A DNA stretch of 64,000 nt from the NCBI GenBank assembly GCA_016710635.1, contig JADJVL010000006.1:186001-250000 (forward strand). The letters are read 5' to 3'. Origin of the DNA: Holophagaceae bacterium (GTDB lineage Bacteria; Acidobacteriota; Holophagae; Holophagales; Holophagaceae). The position numbers and the translations under genes are program-made. Below are positions 62,385-64,000 of the stretch, one piece after another. The notes below the pieces were generated by a model. It worked only from the letters and a program-made list of their open reading frames with translations, was not told where the DNA came from and did not search any database. The first letter of the stretch is position 1. Every line of letters begins with the position of its first letter.

Positions 62385-62933
62385 CTAGGCTCTTGTGAGG
62401 CTGAGGGCGTCCCAGGCCTCCGGGCGGGGATCTTCCAGCAGCCGGCGGAGCAGGCTCCAGGCGACCTCCAGATGCGTCAACGCCTGCGGACCCATGGGCG
62501 CGCCCAGCTCGAAGGCGAGGCCACGGATGCCCAGGAGGTAGGAAGGGGGCGGTTCCTGGCCCCGGATTCCCAGGTACACGTGCAGCACCGCCGCGGGGCT
62601 GAGGGCATGGGTGGTGAAACTACTATCCGGCTCCGGCGCCAGGCGCTGGAGCCCGCAGGGGGCGGCGCAGGCCACCGACGCGTCGATGAAGAGGGCCAGA
62701 TCCCGTCCTTCCAGGTCCAGGGCGTGCTCCACCTGGAACTGGAAATCCGACAGGAGCGCCAGGTCGCAGCGGTGCGCCAGTCCGGGCACAGCGGCTTCCA
62801 GTCGGTCCAGCAACGCCGGTCCCAGGCCATCATCCCCGCGACTGGGATTCCCGCAGGCGAGGACCACCACGCGGGGACGCGCCCCAGGGCTTGCGTGGAC
62901 CGCGTCAGGCACCACTGCACCGTCCGTCCGCAT
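62385..62933 (-). CDS. NiFe hydrogenase maturation endopeptidase
   Basis: A 182-residue HycI/HyaD/HoxW-type protease. The start of the fold is VVLACGNPSRGDDGLGP, with the metal-binding Asp in GDDG, and a second Asp region DLALFIDASVA. It removes the C-terminal extension of the large subunit after nickel insertion. ATG 62933 lies 29 nt inside the large subunit gene, so it is probably coupled. A start at GTG 62915 is an alternative. Confidence 0.87.
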   Translation of the reverse strand: MRTDGAVVPDAVHASPGARPRVVVLACGNPSRGDDGLGPALLDRLEAAVPGLAHRCDLALLSDFQFQVEHALDLEGRDLALFIDASVACAAPCGLQRLAPEPDSSFTTHALSPAAVLHVYLGIRGQEPPPSYLLGIRGLAFELGAPMGPQALTHLEVAWSLLRRLLEDPRPEAWDALSLTRA

Positions 62934-64000
62934 CCTTCACGAGCCGCTGCAGGAGGTTGCCCCCCGCGTCCACCAGCTCGACCTGCAGGGGCATCCTCCC
63001 CACCGCGTGGGTGGCGCAGGAGAGGCAGGGATCGTAGGCGCGGATGGCGACCTCGATGTGGTTCAGCAGGCCTTCGGTGAGCTCCTTGCCATCCAGGTAG
63101 GTCGCGGCGACGTTCCTCACGGCGGTATTCATGGCGGTGTTGTTGTGGGTGGTGGAGACGATGAGGTTGGCCTTCACGACGGCGTCGTGCTCATCCACCC
63201 GGTAGTGGTGGAACAGCGTCCCGCGCGGCGCCTCGATGACGCCGATGCCCATCAGGGCGCGTTCGCCCCGGGTCACCAGGTCCGGGCCCTGGAGGTCCGG
63301 ATCGTCCAACAGTTCGCGGATGGCTTCGGCGGCGTAGAGCATCTCCACCATCCGCGCCCAGTGGTAGGCCAGGGTGGCGTGGACGGGGCCCCCGTGGCCC
63401 ATGGCCATGAACGCGCGCCGTTCCGCCTCCGCCAGGGGCGTGGGCATCCGGTCCGCGTTGTTGAGCCGGGCCAGCGGACCCACCCGGTACCAGCCCTCCT
63501 CATTGCCCAAGGAAACGATGAAGGGGAATTTCATGTAGGACCAGGACTTCACTTCCTCGTGGAGGTAGCGCAGGTAATGGACGCAGTCCACATGATCGAA
63601 AATGGCCGCACCCTCCGCATTCCGGGCGCGAAGGCCTCCGTCATAGAGTTCGAAGGCCCCGTCCGGGGTGGCGAGACTGAGGAAGTTGGAGCGGAAGGAC
63701 CCGAAGGCTTCGCTGACCGCCAGATTGTCCTCGAAGAGCCTGCGGGCGATGTCCACGGCGCCCTTCGACCACGCCACGATCTGGTCGATGTCCTTGCGGA
63801 GCAGGTCCCGGTCCGCAGGGGCCAGAGCCTTGTTCACGCCGCCGGGAATGGCCAGGACGCCGTGCACCCGCTTGCCCGACAGGATGCGGATGACCTCCTG
63901 CCCGTACTTCCGCAGCTTCACGCCCTGGAGGGCGACCTCGGGGAAGGCCTGGATGACCCCCACGATGTTGCGCCGGGCGACTTCCGAGCCGAAGCCGAAG
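62905..64000 (-). CDS. NiFe hydrogenase large subunit, group-3-like (5' end outside window)
   Basis: The visible 365 residues end in the C-terminal L2 motif DPCLSCATH, which gives two of the four cysteines for the NiFe site. The 33 residues after the His are the peptide removed by the maturation protease. DPCLSCATHAVGRMPL is typical of group-3 cytoplasmic enzymes (HoxH/MvhA). The N-terminal RxCGxC motif is upstream of the edge, so the subgroup and electron partner are unknown. The frame is open to base 64000; no start codon inside is credible. Confidence 0.92.
   Translation of the reverse strand, partial: FGFGSEVARRNIVGVIQAFPEVALQGVKLRKYGQEVIRILSGKRVHGVLAIPGGVNKALAPADRDLLRKDIDQIVAWSKGAVDIARRLFEDNLAVSEAFGSFRSNFLSLATPDGAFELYDGGLRARNAEGAAIFDHVDCVHYLRYLHEEVKSWSYMKFPFIVSLGNEEGWYRVGPLARLNNADRMPTPLAEAERRAFMAMGHGGPVHATLAYHWARMVEMLYAAEAIRELLDDPDLQGPDLVTRGERALMGIGVIEAPRGTLFHHYRVDEHDAVVKANLIVSTTHNNTAMNTAVRNVAATYLDGKELTEGLLNHIEVAIRAYDPCLSCATHAVGRMPLQVELVDAGGNLLQRLVKDADGRCSGA

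Overview
The window is a high-GC, densely packed chromosomal segment from a Gram-negative bacterium. A phosphate-type outer-membrane porin, a TonB-like C-terminal domain and a meso-diaminopimelate-type MurE (DNPR motif) all point to a diderm cell wall. The gene mix (FeoAB with a Cys-rich partner, a group-3-like NiFe hydrogenase with a full hyp set, a DUF4388 protein, a complete branched-chain amino acid ABC system next to acetyl-CoA synthetase) resembles Acidobacteriota of the Holophaga/Geothrix type. That assignment is an inference from gene content and was not tested by alignment. I found no rRNA, tRNA, CRISPR array, prophage or insertion sequence. The segment looks like core genome. GTG and TTG starts and 1-4 nt stop/start overlaps are common.

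Layout. 0-4.4 kb (minus): 5' part of trpS, a site-2-type metalloprotease, an FAD oxidoreductase, a DinB protein and threonine aldolase. 4.4-12.2 kb (plus): M23 peptidase, uppP, a Nat-type ABC exporter pair, a TPR protein, a YvcK-family protein, a DUF4388 protein and a coiled-coil TonB-like protein. 12.2-14.4 kb: a 2Fe-2S ferredoxin, an orphan gene and a porin around a strong bidirectional terminator. 14.8-21.8 kb (plus): livKHMGF, a CBS protein and acs. 21.9-26.1 kb: photolyase divergent from an SDR/SRPBCC pair, then miaB. 26.3-34.7 kb: a GspE-N-domain protein, feoA-feoB plus partner, pgsA, an AI-2E exporter, an rluB-type synthase, ribA and an NrnA-type phosphoesterase. 34.7-43 kb (mostly minus): a monooxygenase-like protein, a LytS/LytTR two-component system with an acyltransferase, hicBA, trmO, adenosine deaminase and PBP1A.

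43-53.4 kb holds nadK (plus) and a partial division/cell-wall cluster on minus, in the order mraZ-rsmH-ftsL-ftsI-murE-murF-mraY, which then runs into rbfA-truB. Upstream of mraZ lie five A(A/G)TGG boxes at an exact 10-bp period, a clear MraZ autoregulatory operator. A terminator-like hairpin sits between ftsL and ftsI. 53.6-56.5 kb holds an unrecognised secreted protein, divergent from an FHA membrane protein that is translationally coupled to a DD-carboxypeptidase.

56.5-64 kb is a tightly overlapped minus-strand hydrogenase operon: large subunit (5' end outside the window), maturation protease, hypA, hypB, hypF, hypC, hypD, hypE. Together the genes serve envelope synthesis, iron and amino acid uptake, acetate activation and H2 metabolism. 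I saw no defence island or clearly new multi-gene system. The most interesting signals are regulatory: the MraZ boxes, the ftsL/ftsI hairpin, the palindrome inside the SDR promoter, and the FHA-carboxypeptidase coupling.
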